The translations under genes and the position numbers were made by a program. From positions 1,117,728 to 1,181,727 of the forward strand of contig NZ_BNAY01000002.1 of assembly GCF_014654365.1 (NCBI RefSeq): a stretch of 64,000 bases of DNA. The letters are read 5' to 3'. The notes below the pieces were generated by a model. The model ran no database searches. It saw nothing but the letters and a program-made list of their open reading frames with translations, and had not been told where the DNA came from. Origin of the DNA: Amycolatopsis oliviviridis. GTDB taxonomy: Bacteria; Actinomycetota; Actinomycetes; Mycobacteriales; Pseudonocardiaceae. Below, in pieces: positions 26,763-34,351 of this stretch (positions are counted from its first letter, which is position 1; every line of letters begins with the position of its first letter).

Positions 26763-27688
26763 CTTTCCGGACCGCCGCGGTGATCGGCGCGGGAACGATC
26801 GGCCTGTCGTGGACGGCGTTGTTCGCCGCGCACGAGATGGAGGTCTGGGTCTCGGACCCGCGGCCGGATCTCGCCGACGCCGTCGCCGGCGCGCTGGAGG
26901 CGTTCGCCCCACATCTCGGCCGGGACGTCGCGGACCTCGCCCCTCGCGTCCACCTCGTCGCCGACGTCGCCGAAGCCGTCCGGCACGCGGATGTCGTGCA
27001 GGAGAACGGACCGGAGAGCGTCGAGTTCAAGAAGGACCTGTTCGCGACCCTGGTCCGCGAGGCGCCGTCACACGCGCTGCTGCTCAGCTCGTCCTCGGCG
27101 ATCCCCTCGACGGCGTTCGCGACGGACCTCGACGACGCGTCGCGAGTCCTCATCGGGCACCCGTTCAACCCGCCGCATCTGATCCCGCTGGTCGAGGTCG
27201 TGCCCGGCGAGCGCACCGGCACCGAGGCGGTGGACCGCGCCGTCGAGTTCTACCGGTCCGTCGGCCGCACGCCGGTAGTGGAACGCAAGGAGATCCCCGG
27301 CTTCGTCGGCAATCGCCTGCAGAACGCGCTGAGCCGCGAGGCGATCTACCTGGTGGAACAGGGCGTCGTCTCACCGTCCGAAGTAGACGAGGTGATGACG
27401 AACTCGCTCGGCATCCGCTGGTCCACCGTCGGGCCGTTCCTCGGTTCGCATCTGGGCGGCGGTCCCGGCGGCTACCGGCACATGGCCGAGCACATCGGCA
27501 AGTCGATGAAGAAGATGTGGGCCGGCCTCGGCCAGCCCTCGCAGAACCCCGAAGAACAGGAACGGCTCATCGAAGCCGTGGAATCCGCTTACGGCTCCTC
27601 CACGTACTCGGAACTCACCGAGGCGCGCGACCGCAAGCAGCTCGCGGTGCTGTCCGCTTTGGACAGTGCCCGTACGGAGGAGAACTGA
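26759..27688 (+). CDS. 3-hydroxyacyl-CoA dehydrogenase family (CRYL1/carnitine-dehydrogenase-like)
   Basis: 309 residues. The Rossmann start AAVIGAGTIGLSWTALFAAH, the catalytic-region HPFNPPHLIPLVEVV and NRLQNALSREAIYLVEQG define the 3-hydroxyacyl-CoA dehydrogenase family. The short length and the SLGIRWSTVGPF and GGYRHMAEHIG segments resemble the CRYL1 (L-gulonate dehydrogenase) and L-carnitine dehydrogenase branch. That branch oxidises free 3-hydroxy acids, so the true substrate could be the acid rather than its CoA ester. The ATG overlaps the adc stop (ATGA). Confidence 0.9.
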   Translation: MTFRTAAVIGAGTIGLSWTALFAAHEMEVWVSDPRPDLADAVAGALEAFAPHLGRDVADLAPRVHLVADVAEAVRHADVVQENGPESVEFKKDLFATLVREAPSHALLLSSSSAIPSTAFATDLDDASRVLIGHPFNPPHLIPLVEVVPGERTGTEAVDRAVEFYRSVGRTPVVERKEIPGFVGNRLQNALSREAIYLVEQGVVSPSEVDEVMTNSLGIRWSTVGPFLGSHLGGGPGGYRHMAEHIGKSMKKMWAGLGQPSQNPEEQERLIEAVESAYGSSTYSELTEARDRKQLAVLSALDSARTEEN

Positions 27689-27689
27689 C

Positions 27690-28877
27690 ATGAGCATGGA
27701 AGACCAGCTGATCGCCGACTTCTACGACTACGAAGCCCTGCTGCCCGACGAGGAGCGCAAACTGCTGCTCAAGGCCCGCGACTTCATGCGCACCGAGGTC
27801 AAGCCGCTCGTGAACGAGAACTGGGCCAAGGGCGAGTTCCCGCACGAACTCGTCGGCAAGTTCCGCGAACTCGGCCTCGCCGGGCTGCCCTACGAGGGCT
27901 ACGGCGAGCACCTCCCGGCCACCAGCCACCTGCTCAACGGCATGATGGCGATGGAGATGACCCGCACGGACCCGTCCGTGGCGACGTTCTTCGGTGTCCA
28001 CAACGGACTCGCGATGTACAGCATCTACTCGGGCGGCGACCAGGAACAGCGTGACCGCTGGCTCCCGTCGATGGCGGCGATGGACAAGATCGGCGCGTTC
28101 GCGATGACCGAGCCGCTCGGCGGTTCCGACGTCGCGGGCGGCATGCGCACCACCGCACGGCGCGAGGGTGACACCTGGATCCTCAACGGTGCCAAGAAGT
28201 GGATCGGCAACGCGACCTTCGCCGACCTGGTCGTCGTCTGGGCCCGGGACGAGGAGGACGACAACGTCAAGGGTTTCGTCGTCGAGAAGGGCTCGCCGGG
28301 GTTCGTGCCGGTGAAGATCGAGAACAAGTTCGCGTTCCGGATCGTGGAGAACGCGGAGATCACGCTGACCGACGTCCGGGTGCCGGAGGCCAACCGGCTG
28401 CACGGCATCGACTCGTTCCGCGACGTCGCCGAGATCCTGCGCGCGACCCGCGGTGGCGTCGCCTGGCAGGCGCTGGGCGTGATGATCGGCGCGTACGAGC
28501 TCGCACTGGACTACGCCAAGGAGCGCAAGCAGTTCGGCCGTCCGATCGCGCGGTTCCAGCTGGTGCAGGACCTGCTCGTGAAGAGCCTCGGCAACATCAC
28601 CGCGTCGTGGGGCATGCTGGTGCAGCTCGCCCGGCTGCAGGACGCCGGGATCTTCAAGGACGAGCACTCGTCGCTGGCCAAGGCTTTCGTGACTTCGCGG
28701 ATGCGGGAGGTCGTCGCCTGGGGCCGGGAGATCTTCGGCGGCAACGGGATCGTGCTGGACAACGACATCATGCGGTTCTTCACCGACGCCGAGGCGATCT
28801 ACTCGTTCGAAGGCACCCGGGAGATGAACACGCTGATCGTCGGGAAGGCCATCACCGGTCAGAGCGCCTTCGTGTAA
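27690..28877 (+). CDS. Acyl-CoA dehydrogenase (glutaryl-CoA-dehydrogenase-like branch)
   Basis: 395 residues with FAD/substrate landmarks AMTEPLGGSDVAGGMRTTAR, LNGAKKWIGNATFADLVVVW, the catalytic Glu in FEGT near the C-terminus, and FGGNGIVLDN. Overall motif order resembles glutaryl-CoA dehydrogenase, but the Arg that binds the distal carboxylate (R94 of the human enzyme, after DSGY) is Ala here (DPSVA). A monocarboxylic acyl-CoA is therefore more likely. GGAGGAG lies just before the ATG. It is the last gene of the operon and is followed by a terminator hairpin. Confidence 0.92.
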   Translation: MSMEDQLIADFYDYEALLPDEERKLLLKARDFMRTEVKPLVNENWAKGEFPHELVGKFRELGLAGLPYEGYGEHLPATSHLLNGMMAMEMTRTDPSVATFFGVHNGLAMYSIYSGGDQEQRDRWLPSMAAMDKIGAFAMTEPLGGSDVAGGMRTTARREGDTWILNGAKKWIGNATFADLVVVWARDEEDDNVKGFVVEKGSPGFVPVKIENKFAFRIVENAEITLTDVRVPEANRLHGIDSFRDVAEILRATRGGVAWQALGVMIGAYELALDYAKERKQFGRPIARFQLVQDLLVKSLGNITASWGMLVQLARLQDAGIFKDEHSSLAKAFVTSRMREVVAWGREIFGGNGIVLDNDIMRFFTDAEAIYSFEGTREMNTLIVGKAITGQSAFV

Positions 28878-28887
28878 GCCCCGCTTC

Positions 28888-28942
28888 GCGCGTGAAGGCC
28901 CCCTTCCCTCGGCTGAGCCGAGGGAAGGGGGCCTTCACGCGC
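28888..28942. terminator. Hairpin of repeat family A between convergent genes
   Basis: Perfect 26-base arms (28888-28913 and 28917-28942) with a TGA loop carry GTGAAGGCCCCCTTCCCTCG. It closes the CoA operon and, on the other strand, the metallopeptidase-like lipoprotein gene. Confidence 0.85.
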
Positions 28943-28944
28943 GT

Positions 28945-30357
28945 TCAGCGGTATTTCTTGCCGCAGGTGTCCTGGTCGCCGGAGGAGAAACCGTCACGGA
29001 AGGCGGCGACCCTGGCGAAGCCCGCCGGGAGCGACCGCCCCTGGACGTCCGCCGCGATCAGGCTGTTCCGCGTCAGCATCTCGGCGATGGCCTCATCGAG
29101 GTCGCCCGGCGACAACGTGAGCGACCCGCTTTTCCCGTCCACGATGGTCGAGGCCCAGTAGCCGGTGAGGCATGCCGTGCGCTGCGCCGCCACCGGGCCG
29201 TCGAGCCGGAACCCGCCCTCCTGCTGGACGGCGAGGGTGTAGCGCGACGCGACCTCGGCGAACGCGGCGAAGTCGCCGATGCCGCCCTGCCGCCCTTTGC
29301 GCGGAGGGGTCCCGATGCGGACGAGGCCGTCGAGGTCGAGATCGATCTGGTTGGACTCCGAGCAGTACGACGCGAGCACCTCCTCCGTCGTCGCACCGCA
29401 GGCCGCTCCGGTGGTGAGCGTCGGCGGCGTGGCCGCGAGCCGGAAAGCCTGCCGGAGACTGGCGGTGAGGTCGGCCAGGGCCTGCCGGTCGTCGAGGCGG
29501 ACGTTCCCCGCCGCCGCTCGTTCGTTCGCCGCGGCCGAACCGAAGCCGCCTTGCGTGCTGCGGCCCTCGATCTCCCGCTCGTCGATCATCGCGCAGCGGG
29601 CGGGCCCGTCGGTGAACCCGAACTGGAACGCCGAAACCCGGTCGAACGCGTTGCCGTGCGCGCCGTCGTCGGAGAAAGCGACCCCGGCGGAGTCACGGAT
29701 CTGGAACAACGCGGTGAGCACCTCGTTGAGCCCGCGGCCGGTGGAGACCTGGAACATCGACGACTTGCCCTCGGCGACCCAGCGGAAGTACGCCCCGGTG
29801 TAGCAGTCGGCCTGCTGCTCCTTGACGATCGACGGCGTCGCGGCCGGGACGCCCAGCCGGAACTGGACAGCGTGGCCGATCTCGTGGGCCAGCACGGCCA
29901 TCACCGCCGCCGAACCGAGGGAATCGTTGAGCATGGGCAGCAATTCCCCGCGATCCCACGCGACGACGTCCTCCCCCGCGCAGTAGAACGCGTTCACCAG
30001 TCCGGCCGTCGAGGCTCCGCAGAGCACCCGGCCGCGGCCCGCCGAATCGTACGAGGCGAGCGTGCGCAGCGGCCGGAAATCACGGTTGAAGATCGCCGGC
30101 AGATGCTCCCGCCAATACCCCTGGACGTCGGAGACGGCGTTGGCCGCGAGCTTGTCGATCTCACCGCCGTCCCCTCCGTCGACAGGGAGAGCGGCGTCGA
30201 GCCCGCCGGGCTTGAGACCACTGGGGCCGTCGGTGACCTCGAGCCCGGCGACGCGGGTGGGGTCCACCGGTTGTGCCGCTCCCCCTACAGTCGCGGCACA
30301 ACCGGTGAGGAACAGAGACAGGCTCGCCAGGATCACCCAGCCGGACCGACGCTTCAT
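28945..30357 (-). CDS. Lipoprotein with zinc-metallopeptidase-like domain
   Basis: 470 residues from the ATG at 30357. A lipoprotein signal ends in LFLTGCAAT. The central domain holds the zinc-protease motif VLAHEIGHAVQFRL (HExxH), with QQADCYTGAYFRWVAEG further on. That matches the predicted neutral zinc metallopeptidase (YpfJ-like) family. Four or more cysteines are spread through the mature part. It probably acts at the outer face of the membrane; the substrate is unknown. It lies 26 bp after the COG4315 lipoprotein gene on the same strand. Confidence 0.85.
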   Translation of the reverse strand: MKRRSGWVILASLSLFLTGCAATVGGAAQPVDPTRVAGLEVTDGPSGLKPGGLDAALPVDGGDGGEIDKLAANAVSDVQGYWREHLPAIFNRDFRPLRTLASYDSAGRGRVLCGASTAGLVNAFYCAGEDVVAWDRGELLPMLNDSLGSAAVMAVLAHEIGHAVQFRLGVPAATPSIVKEQQADCYTGAYFRWVAEGKSSMFQVSTGRGLNEVLTALFQIRDSAGVAFSDDGAHGNAFDRVSAFQFGFTDGPARCAMIDEREIEGRSTQGGFGSAAANERAAAGNVRLDDRQALADLTASLRQAFRLAATPPTLTTGAACGATTEEVLASYCSESNQIDLDLDGLVRIGTPPRKGRQGGIGDFAAFAEVASRYTLAVQQEGGFRLDGPVAAQRTACLTGYWASTIVDGKSGSLTLSPGDLDEAIAEMLTRNSLIAADVQGRSLPAGFARVAAFRDGFSSGDQDTCGKKYR

Positions 30358-30383
30358 CACACCATTCCCGTCTCTGCTGTCTG

Positions 30384-31283
30384 TCAACCGAAGAAGACTG
30401 AGCTGACCGTGTCGTCGAAGCCGAGCTTCGCGAGGTCCTTGACGTCGCCGTCGATGACGAGCGACTTGCCCTTGCAGTCCTTTTCGGACCACAGCTTGAG
30501 CGAACCGGAGGCGGAGACCGACGACGTCACGTCCGGGCGGGCGACGTTCTGGCAGCCCTTGCCCGCGAGCCCTTGCGACGGCTCGTCGTCGCCGAAGTTC
30601 TTGCCGTCGAAGAGGATCGCGCTGGACGCGGGCTTCTGCGGCGACGTGCTCTCCTCCGGCTGCCCGCCCTGCGCTTTCTGGCCGTTCGGCGCGAGCCCGA
30701 ACCACGTTCCGCCGACACCCTGGCCGAAGGTGTCACCGGGCCTGGTGTCCTTCGCGAACCGGTAGGCGGGCCAGCCGCCGACGGTCAGCTGCAAGGTCCC
30801 GTCGTCACGCTTGACCGTGCCGACGGCGGATTTCTTGATCCCTGCCAGGAAAACCTTGCTTCCGGGCGTGATGAGCACCGGCGGCCAGGTCTTGGCGCAG
30901 TCGCCGTTGCAGGTCGACTTCGACGGCTTGGCGGTGTCCTTGTCGAAGCGGTACAGCGTCAGGCCCGCGCCGTTGACGACCACCGGATCGAGGTTTCCCG
31001 CCTTGGAAGCCTTGAGCTGCACCCATTTGCGGGCGACGTTCTGGTCCGCGGTGTTGGGCGTTCCGTCGGAACCCGTTGCCCAGTCACCGGTCTTGGGCTG
31101 CGCGTTGTTGGCCTTCGCCGTCCCGGTGAGGAAGGACAGCTCGGTGGCGGCCTGTTCGACCGGCGCCGATTCCGGCCGCGGCGCGGCTTCCTGCGTGCCG
31201 CAGGCGGCGAGCGACAACGCCCCGGCGGTGACGAGCACCGCGACCGACACGACCCGCTTGCCGAGCTTTCGCTTGCTGAGCAC
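30384..31283 (-). CDS. COG4315-repeat lipoprotein with C-terminal beta/gamma-crystallin-like domain
   Basis: 299 residues from a GTG preceded by GGAGAAGGA. A lipobox (SLAACG) anchors it outside the membrane. Residues about 90-205 hold the secreted repeat of COG4315/DUF4297-less type: GLTLYRFDKDTAKPSKSTCN, CAKTWPPVL, then WPAYRFAKDTRPGDTFGQG. The last about 75 residues (ending FDDTVSSVFFG, with LKLWSEKDCKGKSLVIDGDV) look like a beta/gamma-crystallin or I36-inhibitor fold. The combination is unusual. The function of either part here is unknown. It is probably co-transcribed with the metallopeptidase-like gene. Confidence 0.82.
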   Translation of the reverse strand: MLSKRKLGKRVVSVAVLVTAGALSLAACGTQEAAPRPESAPVEQAATELSFLTGTAKANNAQPKTGDWATGSDGTPNTADQNVARKWVQLKASKAGNLDPVVVNGAGLTLYRFDKDTAKPSKSTCNGDCAKTWPPVLITPGSKVFLAGIKKSAVGTVKRDDGTLQLTVGGWPAYRFAKDTRPGDTFGQGVGGTWFGLAPNGQKAQGGQPEESTSPQKPASSAILFDGKNFGDDEPSQGLAGKGCQNVARPDVTSSVSASGSLKLWSEKDCKGKSLVIDGDVKDLAKLGFDDTVSSVFFG

Positions 31284-31402
31284 GATTCCTTCTCCCCTGC
31301 ACCCTGGTTCCAGCTTCTCTGGAACTCCCCTACGCCATCGACACGGACGGCGCCGCGATGCGGTTCAAAAGAATCTTGGGAAAGTTTCGGGACGGCCCGA
31401 AA

Positions 31403-31426
31403 CCGCAAGTAGAGGACTAAACGCGG
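31403..31426. repeat. Family C palindrome after the LCP gene
   Basis: CCGCAAGTAGAGGACTAAAC followed by GCGG is the fourth copy of the AGAGGACTAAA unit. It ends 1 bp before the stop codon of the LCP gene. Confidence 0.75.
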
Positions 31427-31427
31427 C

Positions 31428-32693
31428 TCAGTTGACGCAGCCGTCCAGCGCGGGCGGCGCGGAAGACGTGGACGACTTCGAAGACGTCGACGACGAGGCA
31501 GACGAAGAAGGCGGAGCGGCGACCGATGACGTCGCCGCCACCGGCTTGACCCCGATCCCCCCGGTCGGCTCCCCCACCGCGGCGACGGTCGTCGACGACA
31601 ACGCGGACTTCACGAACGCCTTCACCTGGGCCGGATCCACCTTCACCGCGTCGCCGTCGGACGGCGTCGGCAGGGAAAGGCTCTGGACCGGGATCGTCTG
31701 GAACTTCAGCGCCCCCGAGCTCATCCCCCGCAGCTGCTGCGCGAAGCTCAGCACGTCCCAGCCGCGGTCGAGCACGACCGAACCCTGGATCGCGCCGACC
31801 AGGGCGCTCAGCCTGGAGGGATCGGTGAACGTCCCGGCGTTGAGCACGGTCTTGGCCATGCTCGAAAGGAACGCCTGCTGCCTCGCGATGCGGTCGAGGT
31901 CGCTGGGCAGCCCGTGCCGCTGCCGCACGAAGGCGAGGGCCTGCGGGCCGGAGAGCAGCTGCTTGCCCGCGGGGAACGAAGCCCCGGAGAACTTGTCCTG
32001 CACCGGTTCCTTGAGGCAGACCTCGACCCCGCCGACGGCTTCGCTCAGTGCGGAGAACCCGGCGAGGTTGACCGCCGCGTAGTGGTTGATCGACAGCCCG
32101 GTGAACTGCTCGATCGTCTGGATCGTGAGTTTGGCGCCCGCCTCGTTGGCCTTGACCTCCAGCTGCGCGCCGGTCAGGCCCTGCGCGCGCAGCGAGTTCA
32201 TCGCGGCGTTCTTGCCGCGACTGTACGCCGAGTTGATCTTGTGCTTGCCGAAGCCGCCCGCGATGTCCACATAGGAATCACGCGGGATGGAGATGGCCGT
32301 CGCCGCGGCGCCGCCCGCCGGGATGTGGACCACGATCATCGTGTCGGTGGTGTCGCCGCCGTCTTCACTGTCCCCGGCGTGCAAGGCGTCGAGGACGTTC
32401 TGCGGCAACGGGTTCCCGTCGGGTCCGGTGCGCGAGTCGATTCCGACGAGCAGGATGTTCTGCGCCACCTGCAGCGGCTCCCCCACCGGACCGTCGGGAA
32501 GCTGTGCGGACGGCGCGATCACGTCGGCCGTGACGATCCCCGCGTCCAACCGGCTCAACTGCGTCCACGCGTAGCCCGTGACCCCCAGCACGGCCATCGA
32601 CACCAGGCCCAGTGCGACACGGCCGCCGATCCGCCGTCCTCGCGACGTGAGCAGCACGACCCTCTCCCCGCTTTCGTGAATGATCCCCCGCAT
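31428..32693 (-). CDS. LytR-CpsA-Psr (LCP) family envelope ligase
   Basis: 421 residues. One transmembrane helix near residues 25-47 precedes the extracellular LCP catalytic domain: NILLVGIDSR, TDTMIVVHIP, AISIPRDSYVDI (with the lipid-phosphate-binding Arg), KINSAYSRG and LAFVRQRHGLPSDLDRIARQ. LCP enzymes attach lipid-linked glycopolymers, such as arabinogalactan or teichoic-type polymers, to peptidoglycan. The C-terminus is a Ser/Thr-rich tail of about 45 residues ending in a cysteine. No LytR_C domain is visible. Confidence 0.93.
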   Translation of the reverse strand: MRGIIHESGERVVLLTSRGRRIGGRVALGLVSMAVLGVTGYAWTQLSRLDAGIVTADVIAPSAQLPDGPVGEPLQVAQNILLVGIDSRTGPDGNPLPQNVLDALHAGDSEDGGDTTDTMIVVHIPAGGAAATAISIPRDSYVDIAGGFGKHKINSAYSRGKNAAMNSLRAQGLTGAQLEVKANEAGAKLTIQTIEQFTGLSINHYAAVNLAGFSALSEAVGGVEVCLKEPVQDKFSGASFPAGKQLLSGPQALAFVRQRHGLPSDLDRIARQQAFLSSMAKTVLNAGTFTDPSRLSALVGAIQGSVVLDRGWDVLSFAQQLRGMSSGALKFQTIPVQSLSLPTPSDGDAVKVDPAQVKAFVKSALSSTTVAAVGEPTGGIGVKPVAATSSVAAPPSSSASSSTSSKSSTSSAPPALDGCVN

Positions 32694-32844
32694 TCGAGGA
32701 TCACCGCGTTAGCTGGGAATTAGCTGAGAAACCTGTCATGAACGGGTCTTAAAGCCCGATCGGCCCAGCAGGAGTGACCAAGGAGACAGCCGGCCGCGAC
32801 ACCGCGTACCGGCTTGATCGCGCAGCGCTTCCCAGGCCGCGGGC

Positions 32845-33588
32845 CTAGCGCGGCATCCGGCGCCAGATCGCCCGCGGCACCACGCGCATCACCGCGAACA
32901 CGAGCCTCAGCAGTCCCGGCACCCACACCGTTTCCCGGCGTTTCCGGAGTGCCGCGACCGTCGCGTCGGCGACCTGATCGGGCGTGCTCGAGAACGGCGC
33001 GGGCGACATGCCCTCGGTCATCCGGCCGATCACGAAGCCGGGCCGGACGAGCAGGAGATGCACGCCGGTGCCGTGCAAGGCGTCGGCCATGCCACTCGCG
33101 AAACCGTCGAGCCCCGCCTTCGCCGATCCGTAGACGTAGTTCGCCCGCCGGACCCGCACCCCGGCGACCGACGAGAACACCACGAGGTTCCCGCTTCCTT
33201 GCCCACGGAGCACCTTGGCGACCTGCGTCAGAACACTCACATGAGCCACATAGTCGGTGTGCACGATGGCGACGGCGTGCCCGGCGTCCTCTTCGGCCCG
33301 CGCCTGGTCGCCGAGGATCCCGAAAGCGGTGACGACGACGTCCAGCGGACCGTGGTCCGCGACGACCTTCTCCAGGAACGGACCGTGCCCGGCGAGGTCG
33401 TCGGCGTCGAACTCGACGACGTCGACCGTCTCCGCTCCCGCGGCCCGCAGCCGCTCGGTCTCCGCGCCGAGATCCGCGCTCCGCCGCGCGGCCAGCACGA
33501 TCTCACGTGCCCCGCCCTTGGCGAGCCGTTCCGCGACCGCGAGGCCGATCTCGCTGCGTCCGCCCAGTACCAGCACCGTTCCGCTCAC
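32845..33588 (-). CDS. dprE2: SDR oxidoreductase, DprE2-like decaprenylphosphoryl-2-keto-ribose reductase
   Basis: 247 residues from the GTG at 33588. The NAD(P) site is VLVLGGRSEIGLAVAERLA and the catalytic motif NYVYGSAKAGLDGF (Tyr-x-x-x-Lys). The run GVRVRRANYVYGSAKAGLDG and the C-terminal VMRVVPRAIWRRMPR closely parallel mycobacterial DprE2 as I recall it. DprE2 reduces the 2-keto intermediate made by DprE1 to give decaprenylphosphoryl arabinose for arabinan synthesis. No dprE1 is adjacent, so it may be a paralogue. It lies divergent from a TetR-MFS pair. Confidence 0.8.
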   Translation of the reverse strand: MSGTVLVLGGRSEIGLAVAERLAKGGAREIVLAARRSADLGAETERLRAAGAETVDVVEFDADDLAGHGPFLEKVVADHGPLDVVVTAFGILGDQARAEEDAGHAVAIVHTDYVAHVSVLTQVAKVLRGQGSGNLVVFSSVAGVRVRRANYVYGSAKAGLDGFASGMADALHGTGVHLLLVRPGFVIGRMTEGMSPAPFSSTPDQVADATVAALRKRRETVWVPGLLRLVFAVMRVVPRAIWRRMPR

Positions 33589-33643
33589 CCGCCGCAGTCT
33601 GCCAGGCGGTAGCCCGCCGCGCGCGAGTGGCACGGTTCACAAA

Positions 33644-33657
33644 CTGCAATTTTGCAG
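33644..33657. promoter_or_regulatory. Operator-like inverted repeat upstream of tetR
   Basis: CTGCAA-TT-TTGCAG, 32 bp before the TetR start and in the gap to the divergent SDR gene. It is AT-rich for this genome. Binding by the adjacent TetR protein is inferred. Confidence 0.6.
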
Positions 33658-33688
33658 TATCTGCACCTTTAGGCGTATCGTCGTGCTC

Positions 33689-34315
33689 ATGCCCGAACCC
33701 GTCCTCGGCCTCCGCGAGCGCAAGCGCCTGGAAACCCACCGCGCGCTGGCGACCACCGCCGTCCGCCTCGTCGCCGAACGCGGTCTGGACCAGGTGACGG
33801 TCGAGGACATCAGCGCGGCGGCGGGGGTTTCGCCGCGGACGTTCTTCAACTACTTCCCGTCCAAAGAGGACGCTGTCGTCATCGCGCACGCCGACAACGC
33901 CGAGCGATCACAGCGCATCATCGAGAAATTCCTTGCCACCCCGAAAGAAGTCAGCACACCGCGTGCCTTCGTCGACGCGTTGAAGGAGGACTTCGCCCAG
34001 GTCGACGAGAACCGCGAAGAGTGGCTCGGCCGGATGAAGGCGATCCACGAGAACCCCACCCTGCATTCACGTGCGGTGGCGATGAACCACGACACGGTCG
34101 CGCCGACGATCGAGGCGATCGCGCGCCGCACCGGGCTCGATCCCAAGGCCGACCTGTACCCGACGCTGCTGCTGTCCACACTCGGCGGCGCCATCAACGC
34201 GGTGCTCAGGCTCTGGTACCAGCACGACGGCGAGGTCTCCGCGATCGAGCTGCTGGACGAAGCCGTCGAACTGCTTCTCGCCGGGCTCCCCGAGCCCGGC
34301 GGCCGCGCGCGCTGA
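33689..34315 (+). CDS. TetR family regulator of the adjacent MFS exporter
   Basis: 208 residues. The DNA-binding domain reads AVRLVAERGLDQVTVEDISA then AGVSPRTFFNYFPSKEDAVV, typical of TetR repressors of drug exporters. The start is taken at the ATG at 33689; the upstream frame is a shadow of the SDR gene. It is followed after 36 bp by an EmrB/QacA-type transporter, so it most likely represses that pump through the palindrome at 33644. Confidence 0.92.
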   Translation: MPEPVLGLRERKRLETHRALATTAVRLVAERGLDQVTVEDISAAAGVSPRTFFNYFPSKEDAVVIAHADNAERSQRIIEKFLATPKEVSTPRAFVDALKEDFAQVDENREEWLGRMKAIHENPTLHSRAVAMNHDTVAPTIEAIARRTGLDPKADLYPTLLLSTLGGAINAVLRLWYQHDGEVSAIELLDEAVELLLAGLPEPGGRAR

Positions 34316-34351
34316 CGCGCCCGGCCACACGGAACACGAAGGGGGACATCC

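Noticed and set aside
24079..28877. Reading the CoA operon as a plain glutarate pathway
   Set aside because: The dehydrogenase lacks the carboxylate-binding Arg expected for glutaryl-CoA, so the simple glutarate-to-acetone scheme is not favoured.
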